NCBI GenBank assembly: GCA_025351825.1
Contig: JANXVE010000074.1
Coordinates: 1-47,222 of the forward strand
Source of the DNA: Chamaesiphon sp. 341R_metabat_111
GTDB taxonomy: Bacteria; Cyanobacteriota; Cyanobacteriia; Cyanobacteriales; Chamaesiphonaceae
Direction: 5' to 3'
Length of the DNA: 47,222 bases
The notes under the pieces were generated by a model. It worked only from the letters and a program-made list of their open reading frames with translations. It was not told where the DNA came from and made no database searches. Of this stretch, positions 16,928-24,772 are shown one piece after another; within the stretch, counting starts at the first letter, position 1, and each line of letters begins with the position of its first letter. Made by a program: the position numbers and the translations under genes.

Positions 16928-17106
16928 TGTAGGTTGGGTTGAGCCGCGTTCGCGGAGCGTCTCCCACAGGAGAAAACCCAACAACCTGAGTGTTAAAGGC
17001 GCGATCGAGTGTCATCATCTCTTGCTAACCCGACAAAAACTTCCTTTAATCAATGAAATAAACTTTGGTTAAGTGTGTTGGGTTTCATTCTTCAACCCAA
17101 CCTACA
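16928..17106. mobile_element. MITE-like element with 15-bp terminal inverted repeats
   Basis: TGTAGGTTGGGTTGA (16928-16942) and TCAACCCAACCTACA (17092-17106) are exact inverted ends of a 179-bp segment. Inside are AACCCAACAA and GTTGGGTTT, and a GTTCGCGGAGCGTCTC..GGAGAA hairpin repeat. It encodes no transposase. The AGGTTGGGTTGA end is a recurrent cyanobacterial repeat. The element sits exactly at the broken edge of the lnt fragment. Confidence 0.7.
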
Positions 17107-17109
17107 GAT

Positions 17110-17451
17110 CTATCGAATTTTAAGAACGATTGTTAGTGCTTTTTCAAGCAATACTAGATTATCTTCATTAATCAAACCAACTTTCTTGGTTAACCGACTC
17201 TCGGCAACAGATCTAATTTGAAAAGTATCAGCCGCCGATATTTTAACCAATCTATTTTCATTATTCGGATCGAGCCTAACCATCCAAGGTCTAATATTGA
17301 ACGATTCTTTCCAGTCAGTAATCGGGATGATTACTTTTAGTGGTAAAACACCAATCGCGTTATTATTGACAATCACACAAGGTCGAGTCTTTCTGATTTC
17401 ACTGTCAACTGTTGGTTCTAAATTTACTAACTATATCTCACCTCGCAACAT
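17110..17451 (-). pseudogene. MazF/PemK-family toxin with nonsense codon 7
   Basis: Reading from the ATG at 17451 gives MLRGEI, then TAG (17433-17431), then LVNLEPTVDSEIRKTRPCVI and onward. Normal MazF-like proteins read RGDIYLVNLDPTVGSEIRKTRP here, so the stop replaces the conserved Tyr codon. The rest of the frame stays open to 17110 (about 106 further residues, ending LVLLEKALTIVLKIR). A GTG at 17376 could restart an 88-aa protein lacking the first strands and the RGD/RGE loop. It lies 28 bp after a MazE-like antitoxin gene. Toxin is probably inactive unless the stop is read through. Confidence 0.8.
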
Positions 17452-17479
17452 TTATTTTCCTCAATCTTAACTATTATGG

Positions 17480-17707
17480 TTATTCCAAAAAATCTTCACC
17501 ATCAAGATTGGTGAAAATAGTTAGATCTGGATCATGTGTGTAATCGTCTATTGCTAAATTAGCTGCGACTCGTAGTTGCTGTTCTACTTGTCGATCGGTC
17601 ATTACTTGTTTTTGAGCTTCGATCGAGTTCAATGCAATAGTCGCGATCGACAATCTCTCATCGATCGATAGTGTTGGCAACGCTTTAATAATTTCTGTAG
17701 TTTCCAT
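17480..17707 (-). CDS. MazE-like antitoxin (cyanobacterial type)
   Basis: A 75-aa acidic protein METTEIIKALPTLSIDERL..., ending ...TNLDGEDFLE. The layout is an N-terminal helix-rich part with ALPTLSIDERLSIA and an acidic C-terminal tail ending DGEDF. It matches small proteins that precede PemK/MazF genes in cyanobacteria. The 28-bp spacing and same strand as the downstream toxin frame support a toxin-antitoxin operon. I chose the ATG at 17707; a TTG two codons upstream is possible. The antitoxin seems intact while its toxin is broken. Confidence 0.72.
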   Translation of the reverse strand: METTEIIKALPTLSIDERLSIATIALNSIEAQKQVMTDRQVEQQLRVAANLAIDDYTHDPDLTIFTNLDGEDFLE

Positions 17708-17854
17708 CTTCAACCAATTTTAAGACGAATGAATACCATGAACTCACCATAGCATATTTATTATGTTCAAGACCTTAGTTAATCCTAGTAAGCCGATTCA
17801 TCACCCATAGTACGCTAGATTTAATGTTAATTGTATTCTCAACCACATCATCAC

Positions 17855-19441
17855 CTATATCTTGGATGTCAGCGACGATCTAAAAGATAATATTAACCCG
17901 ATTGCAAATAGCAACGGTGTCAACCAATTACCAAACTGGACATATAATGTCTGCGTATTTCGGCGATAAACTTGATGGGCATGGGCAGCAAATTCATTGA
18001 GTTTAGAAATCCATTGTGTCCGTCCATGTGGATCGATGACTGCCGAATAGCCAGTGTTACTAGCTCGAACTGACCAACGATCTGTTTCAATCGATCGCAT
18101 CAGATCGATCGCGTGATGTTGAGCAGGCATTCCATCACCATAGTGAGCATCATTAGAAGCAGTAATAATCAAGCCACCCGTCTGCGCTTGACGACGAAAA
18201 TGCTCATGATATGCGGAATCATAACAGATTCCAAAAATAATATTCCCGAATGGGGTATTCACAACGGGCGCAAATTTACCTGCTAGTAAATGTGAATTCA
18301 AGGGTGAGATAGTATCAATAAATTTACCGATATATTGCTCGAAAGGGATATATTCACCGAGTGGAACTAATTTCCATTTATCATAGCGGCTGATGACTTT
18401 GCCATCACCATCGATCGCCAAGATACTATTATTTGTTGCACCAGATACTTCACCAAAGCCACCGATAAATGCGACGACTTTCTGGTCTAAGATTGCTTGG
18501 TAAAAGGATGTATATCTAATTTGACTTTCAGTATATGGAAATGCTGTTTCTGGTGTAACAACTGCTTGCACACCTTGCTTGACCAAATCTCGATAACCTT
18601 TGGTATAATTCTCGATCGCCAGTTGATATCCTAGATTATTGTGTCTGACTTCGTTGCCGATATCTCCTTGAATAATGCCGATATTCAGGCTTGATTCTGG
18701 GGTGTTAACGAGAGGTCGATCAGCTAGATTAGCACCAATTAAGTGTAAAATAACAATCACTGCGATCGCACTACCAAGAAAAGGTGATGCTTTCCAAAGT
18801 TTGGGAATTAGTCTAGCTTGCTGATGATATCTCGCAACTGCCAAACAGCCTTCGGCAATTAAACCATTGACTAATACTATCGCTGCACTTACCGCTGTTG
18901 GGCCTGATAATTGACCCAAGTGCAGGATCGGTAGATTGTGGGGACTTTGAGTTAGGGCAATTGATGTCCACCACAGATCTGTGAGGCTGTATAGTTCTTC
19001 TAGTCCACACCAGCAAGCCGTTCCCAAGATTACTCGTGCGATTGGATTTTGGTAAGTTTTGGAGTTGATAAACTTCAGACTAATCGACCAAAATGTCGCT
19101 AAACTTGCACCCCATAACGTAACAAAGGTCAAACAAAACAGCGCAATCCCCAAGCTGGCAAAGAAGGGTACACCCATCCAAGTCATCGGATGAATCCCAA
19201 AGATCCAGTTCAACCCCAATCCGTAGAACCCAATCCCCCAAGCCAGTCCATAACCAATCGCCAGAGAATTGGGCTTGTGACAAATCAAATACCACAGTGG
19301 CGCGAGGGCAATCCACGCCAAATACCAGGCATCAATCGGTGCGAATGCTGTCCCCATCAGGATACCACTGCCGATCGCGATGCCTAGCTCTACAAGACGA
19401 TCGTTAAATTTAGCTATAGATTTGCGGACAGATAGCAGCAT
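17855..19441 (-). CDS. lnt: Apolipoprotein N-acyltransferase
   Basis: A 528-aa integral membrane enzyme that N-acylates the N-terminal cysteine of lipoproteins, the last step of lipoprotein maturation. The N-terminal half has six or more helices (about residues 18-240). A periplasmic nitrilase domain follows with Glu in VTPETAFPY, Lys in KWKLVPLGEYIPF and Cys in GICYDSAYHE, then one C-terminal helix (FAIGLILSF). Cys is followed by Tyr-Asp where many Lnt proteins have Tyr-Glu. I chose the ATG at 19441; the frame is open 31 codons further upstream. Its last ~45 codons exist as a truncated copy at 16795-16927. Confidence 0.92.
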   Translation of the reverse strand: MLLSVRKSIAKFNDRLVELGIAIGSGILMGTAFAPIDAWYLAWIALAPLWYLICHKPNSLAIGYGLAWGIGFYGLGLNWIFGIHPMTWMGVPFFASLGIALFCLTFVTLWGASLATFWSISLKFINSKTYQNPIARVILGTACWCGLEELYSLTDLWWTSIALTQSPHNLPILHLGQLSGPTAVSAAIVLVNGLIAEGCLAVARYHQQARLIPKLWKASPFLGSAIAVIVILHLIGANLADRPLVNTPESSLNIGIIQGDIGNEVRHNNLGYQLAIENYTKGYRDLVKQGVQAVVTPETAFPYTESQIRYTSFYQAILDQKVVAFIGGFGEVSGATNNSILAIDGDGKVISRYDKWKLVPLGEYIPFEQYIGKFIDTISPLNSHLLAGKFAPVVNTPFGNIIFGICYDSAYHEHFRRQAQTGGLIITASNDAHYGDGMPAQHHAIDLMRSIETDRWSVRASNTGYSAVIDPHGRTQWISKLNEFAAHAHQVYRRNTQTLYVQFGNWLTPLLFAIGLILSFRSSLTSKI

Positions 19442-19688
19442 GAAGATGTAAATGGTAAGGATGAAATCAGTCCCGTAAACAGCGATATTTTCTGACTGTT
19501 TACCGCTCCCCGTAACAAATGTTAATTTCCACAAGGGCTAATTCTCATAATTATAGCTGGCGGTAAACCGACCGAATTAAGTGCTAGACCGTCCATTCTA
19601 CAAGGTTTAGTGGCTTGCTCGATCGAACACAAGCTCATATAATGACTTTATATAAGTAAACATTAAGTCAAGAATATCTATAATTACT

Positions 19689-20378
19689 GTGGCTAACCCC
19701 AGCTATAAACCCACCGAGATTGACGGTACATGGCGATGGCAACTTCAAGATACTTGGGGCGCATTTGCGGCATCAGCATTTTTGGTGTCCGTCCCTGTCT
19801 TTGTTGAAGCTCCACTCGTGCGGCACTATCCAGTTCTCAGCGTGGTGATTACCATCTTGTGGGTTAGTTTGGGTGGCATCTTGCTCCAACGTCCTCAGAC
19901 CAAAATTTGGGGAGACTTAATTCTCGGATTTAGTTGCAGTTGGTTGGCTGGAGCGATTTATTGGGGTTGGTTTAGGTGGGAACCAGCGATTCATTTGCCG
20001 ATCGAGTCAATCGGTGTACCATTGGCTATGTGGGCTTTGTGGAAGGGGTTTGGTAAGATTGGCAGTCTGTTTTACCTTGGTTCCCTATTGGGCACAGCTA
20101 TTACCGATTTATATTTTTATCAAGTTGGTTTGATCGAGCACTGGAAACAGATTATGCAAGTCGAGCCAACCCTGGCTATGCCGATCTTACAGCAAGCGAT
20201 CGTCCAAGTGTGGACACCTTGGGGTACGGCTTGGGCAGTTGTATTAGTAAACTTTCTCTTGGCTGTGGGTATAATACCTTTAGGCACCAAACAATTGCAC
20301 TGGTACGCTTTCAGTGGCGCGGTTTTGACAACTATCGTCGTTGACGGCTTGTTCTTCTGGTTTGCTGGTCATGCCTAA
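19689..20378 (+). CDS. DUF3120 membrane protein
   Basis: A 229-aa polytopic protein with about six or seven hydrophobic helices, beginning at a GTG (19689). The pattern WGAFAASAFLVSVPVFVEAP, then ILLQRPQTKIWGDLILGF and YFYQVGLIEHWK matches DUF3120, a family restricted to cyanobacteria and algae, function unknown. It lies 37 bp upstream of the adenylate cyclase on the same strand, so the two may be co-transcribed. Confidence 0.8.
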   Translation: MANPSYKPTEIDGTWRWQLQDTWGAFAASAFLVSVPVFVEAPLVRHYPVLSVVITILWVSLGGILLQRPQTKIWGDLILGFSCSWLAGAIYWGWFRWEPAIHLPIESIGVPLAMWALWKGFGKIGSLFYLGSLLGTAITDLYFYQVGLIEHWKQIMQVEPTLAMPILQQAIVQVWTPWGTAWAVVLVNFLLAVGIIPLGTKQLHWYAFSGAVLTTIVVDGLFFWFAGHA

Positions 20379-20417
20379 ATCACCTAGCTATTATTTAGTC
20401 TAGATCGATCGACAGTG

Positions 20418-21500
20418 ATGACAAGCGATCGATACACTAGTTCACCGTCATACTTCTACCAAACCGTGAACCAGGGAATCTCTCCTTATCTAATTCAGCA
20501 AACTGACAACGGCGAACGCAGGCTATCATTAGCTGATGGCAACTGCTGGACTCTAGGTCGGGGTGATGACAATCAATTTGTCGTCAAAGATCGCTGTATC
20601 TCTCGCAACCATGCGATGATCCAATATACTGATGCTGGCGATCGCTACCTGATCGATTTGGGCAGCAGCAATGGCACATTTGTCAATGGTCGTAGAGTCA
20701 GTATTCCAGTTACCATTCATGATGGTGACACGATTACTTTTGGTCAGACTGAATTTGAATTTCACTGTCCCTCAGCCAATGATGATGCCCTGGGTTCGGA
20801 TCCAGAAGGTACTCTTGATGGTACGGTGACATCGATGCTGCATCTGCGAAAATTGATGTCGGTGATGGTGGTAGATATGCGAAATTTCACCATTCTCACC
20901 CGTCAAACTAATGAGAACCTGCTCTCGGAAGTGATGAGTACCTGGTTCCGCAATGCTGGCGCAATCATCCGCAATCGCGGTAGTTGGGTGGACAAATATA
21001 TCGGCGATGCACTGATGGCGTTGTGGTTTCACAATGGGGAAAATGTCACCAAGCAAGAGATGATGAATATCCTCTTGGCACTAGACGATCTCAATCAGAT
21101 GACGAGAGAATTGAATAAGCAGTATCCATTACCCTTCGAGCTAAAAATTGGAGCGGGGATTAATACTGGTCATGCGATGATTGGGAATGCAGGTAGTGGC
21201 GATAGACCCGATTATACTGCTCTAGGTGATACGGTAAATGCTGCCTTCCGCTTGGAGGCAATCACCAAAGAACTGAATGCCGAAATTGCCATTGGTTCCT
21301 CTACCTATCGTTATCTAGCACCTTTACTTGGTAAACATCGAGTATTTAAAGAATGTTCCGTCGAACTCAAGGGTTATGATGTACCTGCGATCGTTCATGC
21401 CACCAATTTTGGCCCGCTCAATACCTTTCTCCAAACTGCTAATCCTAGTGTCACAGCTCAGGAAGCTCAATCTCAGACTAGTTTGATTCAGAAAAGTTAG
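20418..21500 (+). CDS. FHA-domain adenylate cyclase (class III)
   Basis: A 360-aa soluble signalling enzyme: an FHA domain (about 33-115, with LGRGDDNQFVV and SRNHAMIQY, the phosphothreonine-binding Arg, Ser and His) followed by a class III cyclase domain (about 140-335). The metal-binding Asp residues are in VVDMRNFT and KYIGDALM. The Lys before YIGD favours ATP over GTP. GDTVNAAFRLE carries the transition-state Asn and Arg. It therefore should make cAMP, tuned by binding to a phosphorylated partner. The ATG at 20418 follows an adjacent GTG. Confidence 0.9.
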   Translation: MTSDRYTSSPSYFYQTVNQGISPYLIQQTDNGERRLSLADGNCWTLGRGDDNQFVVKDRCISRNHAMIQYTDAGDRYLIDLGSSNGTFVNGRRVSIPVTIHDGDTITFGQTEFEFHCPSANDDALGSDPEGTLDGTVTSMLHLRKLMSVMVVDMRNFTILTRQTNENLLSEVMSTWFRNAGAIIRNRGSWVDKYIGDALMALWFHNGENVTKQEMMNILLALDDLNQMTRELNKQYPLPFELKIGAGINTGHAMIGNAGSGDRPDYTALGDTVNAAFRLEAITKELNAEIAIGSSTYRYLAPLLGKHRVFKECSVELKGYDVPAIVHATNFGPLNTFLQTANPSVTAQEAQSQTSLIQKS

Positions 21501-21502
21501 TG

Positions 21503-21625
21503 AGGGTGTGGGTGCGCGGGCGCGTGGGTGCGCGGGTGCGTGGGCGCATGAGGGTAAAATTTAGGATGCCCCGTTGCCCCGTTGCCCCCGCGCCCCATCT
21601 CCCCGTCTCCCTCACCTCCCACCCG
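21503..21625. repeat. G-rich then C-rich simple-sequence spacer
   Basis: GGGTGCGCGG/GCGCGTGGGTG units (about 21508-21550) face CCCCGTTGCC units and CCTCCC (about 21568-21625). The two halves are partly complementary, so the spacer between cyclase and ABC genes can fold. No gene in it. Confidence 0.7.
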
Positions 21626-21765
21626 TGGACATAAATTGTTAGGATAGAGAACAGTGGTGAAGCCGAGATTGTTCGGGCGGTAATGAGTGAATATTGTAAC
21701 TTCAATCATTACGTCTAGATCGATCGACAGTTCAACGCTAATTTGTCCATAATCAGATTGAGATA

Positions 21766-22785
21766 ATGGCAGCCGCAGTAATTATTCAAAACCTGTGCAA
21801 GAGCTATGGCACCGTTCCGGCGGTTAAAGACGTATCTTTCCAGGTCGATCACGGTGAAATTTTTGGGCTGCTGGGGCCGAATGGAGCGGGTAAAACTACC
21901 ACCATTCGCTGCCTCTGTACCCTCGCAAAGCCCGATAGTGGCTCGATCGAAGTTGGGGGTGTTTCTGTACTCGAACAGCCGCGTGAAGCCAGAAAGCGAC
22001 TGGGCTATGTCGCGCAGGAAGTCGCCCTCGATCCAGTGCTGACGGGACGAGAATTGCTCGAACTCCAAGCTGCTCTCTATCATATTCCCAAGCAAGAGGC
22101 TAAACAACGGATCGAAGTGCTACTTGAAGTACTAGATTTACATAGCTACGCTGACAAAAAGACAGGCACTTATTCCGGCGGACTCAAGCGGCGGATTGAC
22201 TTGGCAGCAGGACTACTGCATCAGCCAGAAGTGTTGGTACTAGACGAACCGACAGTAGGACTAGATATTGAGAGTCGGGTAGTAGTATGGGATTTTTTGC
22301 GCCAACTGCGAGCGAGTGGGACTACTATTATCCTTACTAGTCATTATCTCGAAGAAGTGGACGCTTTAGCCGATCGAGTCGGAATTATCGAGTCGGGATT
22401 AGTCATCGCCGAAGGTACGCCGTCTGCGCTGAAAAATCGCCTCGGAGGAGATCGCATTACGCTCCGAATTCGAGAATTTACATCTCCTGCTGAAGCCGAA
22501 AAAGCTAGACATCTACTCAGTGAATTGTCCTGCGTTCAGGCAGCAATCGTCAATCCCAATCAAGCTAACGCACTCAATTTAGTAGTCACACCAGCTTCCG
22601 ATGTCCTGATGACAATTCAGCAGTCATTACAAGCAGCCGAGTTACCCATTTTCGGCATCTCCCAATCGCGCCCTAGTTTGGATGATGTCTATCTAGCCGC
22701 CACAGGTAAAACATTGCTAGATGCCGAACTCAGTGCTGCCAGCAGCCGCGATCTCAAAGCCGAGAAGAAACAAAGTATGCGTTAA
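21766..22785 (+). CDS. ABC transporter ATP-binding protein, DrrA-like
   Basis: A 339-aa ABC ATPase of the ABC-2 exporter type. Walker A GPNGAGKTT is at 37-45, the signature YSGGLKRR at 136-143, Walker B VLVLDEPT at 156-163, and the switch His in ILTSHYLEE. The C-terminal 100 residues form the DrrA-type regulatory extension with the FGISQSRPSLDDVYL motif near the end. It drives export of an unknown lipid, drug or polysaccharide with the permease at 23097. The next gene starts directly at its stop codon (TAA then ATG), which implies translational coupling. Confidence 0.93.
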   Translation: MAAAVIIQNLCKSYGTVPAVKDVSFQVDHGEIFGLLGPNGAGKTTTIRCLCTLAKPDSGSIEVGGVSVLEQPREARKRLGYVAQEVALDPVLTGRELLELQAALYHIPKQEAKQRIEVLLEVLDLHSYADKKTGTYSGGLKRRIDLAAGLLHQPEVLVLDEPTVGLDIESRVVVWDFLRQLRASGTTIILTSHYLEEVDALADRVGIIESGLVIAEGTPSALKNRLGGDRITLRIREFTSPAEAEKARHLLSELSCVQAAIVNPNQANALNLVVTPASDVLMTIQQSLQAAELPIFGISQSRPSLDDVYLAATGKTLLDAELSAASSRDLKAEKKQSMR

Positions 22786-23055
22786 ATGGAGCTGAGAGTG
22801 CAGACGAGAATTCAGGCAAAATTAGGGTTAGTGCTAATTATTGTTTCTTGTCTATTGTGGGCGGCGGTATTAGTCGTCCCCCTCTTAACCTTTACCCTCA
22901 CAAATAAAGCCCTAATTATTACCAGCTTGGTGATAACTAGCGAAGTGATTTTCTGGTTGGGTATACTATTAGCAGGAAAAGAACTTGCCCATCGCTATCG
23001 TCGCCAGTTAAACCCCATCGAGTGGTGGCGCAGGATAACTCGCAAAAATAGATAA
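22786..23055 (+). CDS. Small two-helix membrane protein in the ABC operon
   Basis: An 89-aa protein with two hydrophobic helices (about 13-35 and 42-64) and a strongly basic C-terminus (HRYRRQLNPIEWWRRITRKN). It resembles the so-called transporter suffix domain occasionally found at the end of transporters. It starts immediately after the ABC ATPase stop codon and precedes the permease by 41 bp. It is probably an accessory or assembly factor of the exporter. Function is inferred from position. Confidence 0.72.
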   Translation: MELRVQTRIQAKLGLVLIIVSCLLWAAVLVVPLLTFTLTNKALIITSLVITSEVIFWLGILLAGKELAHRYRRQLNPIEWWRRITRKNR

Positions 23056-23096
23056 TTCCCCACACTCCCATACTCCACACTCCCACCAACTAGATC

Positions 23097-23990
23097 ATGA
23101 GCGGCACCATCAACACTTCTGAACCTGTAAATGTCCAAGCAAAAGACATCTATAGATCTCGCGAACCAATAGCATCAAATGGGTTTGCTGACTTTATCCA
23201 GGAAACCTTAGCCCTGACTAAACGGCTATTTATTCAACTGCAACGTCGCCCATCGACGTTGGTTGCAGGTATCATTCAGCCGTTGATGTGGCTGTTATTA
23301 TTCGGCGCGCTATTCCAAAATGCGCCCCAAGGGATGATGAGTGATGACTTAAGTTATGGGCAATTTTTGGGTGCCGGATTGATTGTCTTTACCGCTTTTG
23401 TGGGAGCATTAAATGCAGGTTTACCTGTGATGTTCGATCGAGAGTTTGGCTTCCTCAATCGGTTACTAGTTGCGCCGCTAGCTTCCCGTTACTCAATTGT
23501 GGCAGCTTCGGCAATTTATATTGTGGCACTTAGTTTCGTGCAGACAGCCGCAATTATTGGCGTAAATGGGCTGATGGGTGCAGGCTTACCGAGTATTGCG
23601 GGTTTAGGGATTATTGCACTGATTATCTTATTACTCGTACTCGGAGTGACAGCCTTGAGCTTGGGTTTGACTTTTGCCCTACCTGGACATATCGAATTGA
23701 TTGCGGTAATTTTTGTCGTTAACTTGCCACTATTATTTGCAAGCACAGCCCTAGCACCATTGGCATTCATGCCCCAATGGTTGCAAGTAGTCGCCTGTCT
23801 CAATCCACTGACATATGCGATCGAACCAATCCGCTACCTGTATACTCATCCTCAGTGGAATCTGAGCAGCATCGTACTTCAGGCAACCTGGGGCGATGTC
23901 TCCTTTGGCACCTCTCTAGGGATTTTAGTTGGGTTTGCTCTACTTACCCTCACAGCGATTCAACCACTGCTGAAGCGACGTTTGGCATAG
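23097..23990 (+). CDS. ABC-2 type transporter permease, DrrB-like
   Basis: A 297-aa permease with six hydrophobic helices and the ABC-2 signature region (FDREFGFLNRLLVAPLASRY, about 100-119) followed by LNPLTYAIEPIRYL near residue 245. The N-terminal 40 residues are cytosolic. It completes the DrrAB-like exporter with the ATPase at 21766. The spacer at 23056-23096 carries CCACACTCCC simple repeats. Substrate unknown. Confidence 0.9.
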   Translation: MSGTINTSEPVNVQAKDIYRSREPIASNGFADFIQETLALTKRLFIQLQRRPSTLVAGIIQPLMWLLLFGALFQNAPQGMMSDDLSYGQFLGAGLIVFTAFVGALNAGLPVMFDREFGFLNRLLVAPLASRYSIVAASAIYIVALSFVQTAAIIGVNGLMGAGLPSIAGLGIIALIILLLVLGVTALSLGLTFALPGHIELIAVIFVVNLPLLFASTALAPLAFMPQWLQVVACLNPLTYAIEPIRYLYTHPQWNLSSIVLQATWGDVSFGTSLGILVGFALLTLTAIQPLLKRRLA

Positions 23991-24140
23991 GCTGAGGAAC
24001 TATTCGATCGATTCAGACATCCTAACTTATAGGAACTATAAAAATTTTCACAAGGATCGGACTTAAATGATCGAGCTTTAATTCTGAACTAATTTACAGA
24101 TCTGGCATCATTTACCATTAGCTCTTTATTAACAAAAAAA

Positions 24141-24455
24141 ATGAAAACATTAATTAAATCATCCTGTCTTTTCTTGAGCTTATCCCTGGCTCTAATCCCC
24201 ACAATCGCCTCAGCTCAATTTTCAAATAATGAAGGTGGTGATGTATTCAAACGAGCGGCGACAGGCGACACAGGTGGATTGCTAAACCTGCTCAATCAAG
24301 TCCAGCTTAATGGCAAAAACAATCCTAATTCCAGTACCGAACAGCGGGAACAAATCAGATCGGCAACCGAAGATTTTCGATTGCTTCAAATGCAAGCATT
24401 GCAACAACGTAGCAAGAAAGCTATTGTAGCTCCAATTGTTGTTCCAGGTAAATAG
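24141..24455 (+). CDS. Small exported hypothetical protein
   Basis: A 104-aa protein with a clear signal peptide (LFLSLSLALIPTIASA, cleavage before QFSNNEGG). The mature part, about 78 residues, is Asn/Gln/Ser-rich and ends in KKAIVAPIVVPGK. GGLLNLLNQVQL could form one amphipathic helix. I do not recognise a family. The spacer upstream (23991-24140) is AT-rich with no other gene. Confidence 0.7.
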   Translation: MKTLIKSSCLFLSLSLALIPTIASAQFSNNEGGDVFKRAATGDTGGLLNLLNQVQLNGKNNPNSSTEQREQIRSATEDFRLLQMQALQQRSKKAIVAPIVVPGK

Positions 24456-24486
24456 TCGATGATGAGTTGTTGGCACAGCGTAGGTC

Positions 24487-24513
24487 TAGGGCGGGCATGA
24501 AGCACCGCCCCTA
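24487..24513. repeat. Small hairpin repeat
   Basis: TAGGGCGG (24487-24494) pairs with CCGCCC(C)TA (24505-24513). This GGGCGG..CCGCCCCTACAGG form is a recurrent cyanobacterial intergenic hairpin. It may end transcription of the exported-protein gene. Confidence 0.55.
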
Positions 24514-24553
24514 CAGGTTAATTTTGCTAAAGCCCGAAACCTAACCTTAACCT

Positions 24554-24733
24554 CTAGCGTTTGGTAATCAGAATACTGTAAATAAAGAAGGTTGAAATTG
24601 CTAGGAAAATTAATCCTAGTAATATCCCGCCTGGTAAAAAAGTAACGATTCCAAAACCCCTGAGTAAATAAACTAAAATACTCACACCGAGACTGATGCA
24701 AAAAAGATAGGAAAACTTCTGAGTTAAAGGCAT
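24554..24733 (-). CDS. 59-aa membrane protein
   Basis: On the minus strand an ATG at 24733 opens MPLTQKFSYLFCISLGVSIL, continues VYLLRGFGIVTFLPGGILLG and LIFLAISTFFIYSI, and ends at TAG 24554. Two hydrophobic helices flank a short RGFGIVTFLPGG loop. This loop is familiar to me from small cyanobacterial membrane proteins of unknown role. It diverges from the CPBP protease gene 39 bp away. Its length makes it easy to miss in automated calling. The longer ORF on the same strand at 24486-24701 is in another frame and is a shadow. Confidence 0.7.
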   Translation of the reverse strand: MPLTQKFSYLFCISLGVSILVYLLRGFGIVTFLPGGILLGLIFLAISTFFIYSILITKR

Positions 24734-24772
24734 ATAATAGTGACTAATCTGTAAATTTTAGTTGGCATATTC

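Noticed and set aside
16782-17018. ORF on the minus strand read as a protein
   Set aside because: It is the truncated lnt copy joined to repeat sequence; it has no independent start context.
21478-21709. Overlapping ORFs on the minus strand with TRPRTH-like repeats
   Set aside because: They translate the G/C simple-repeat spacer and have no coding signal.
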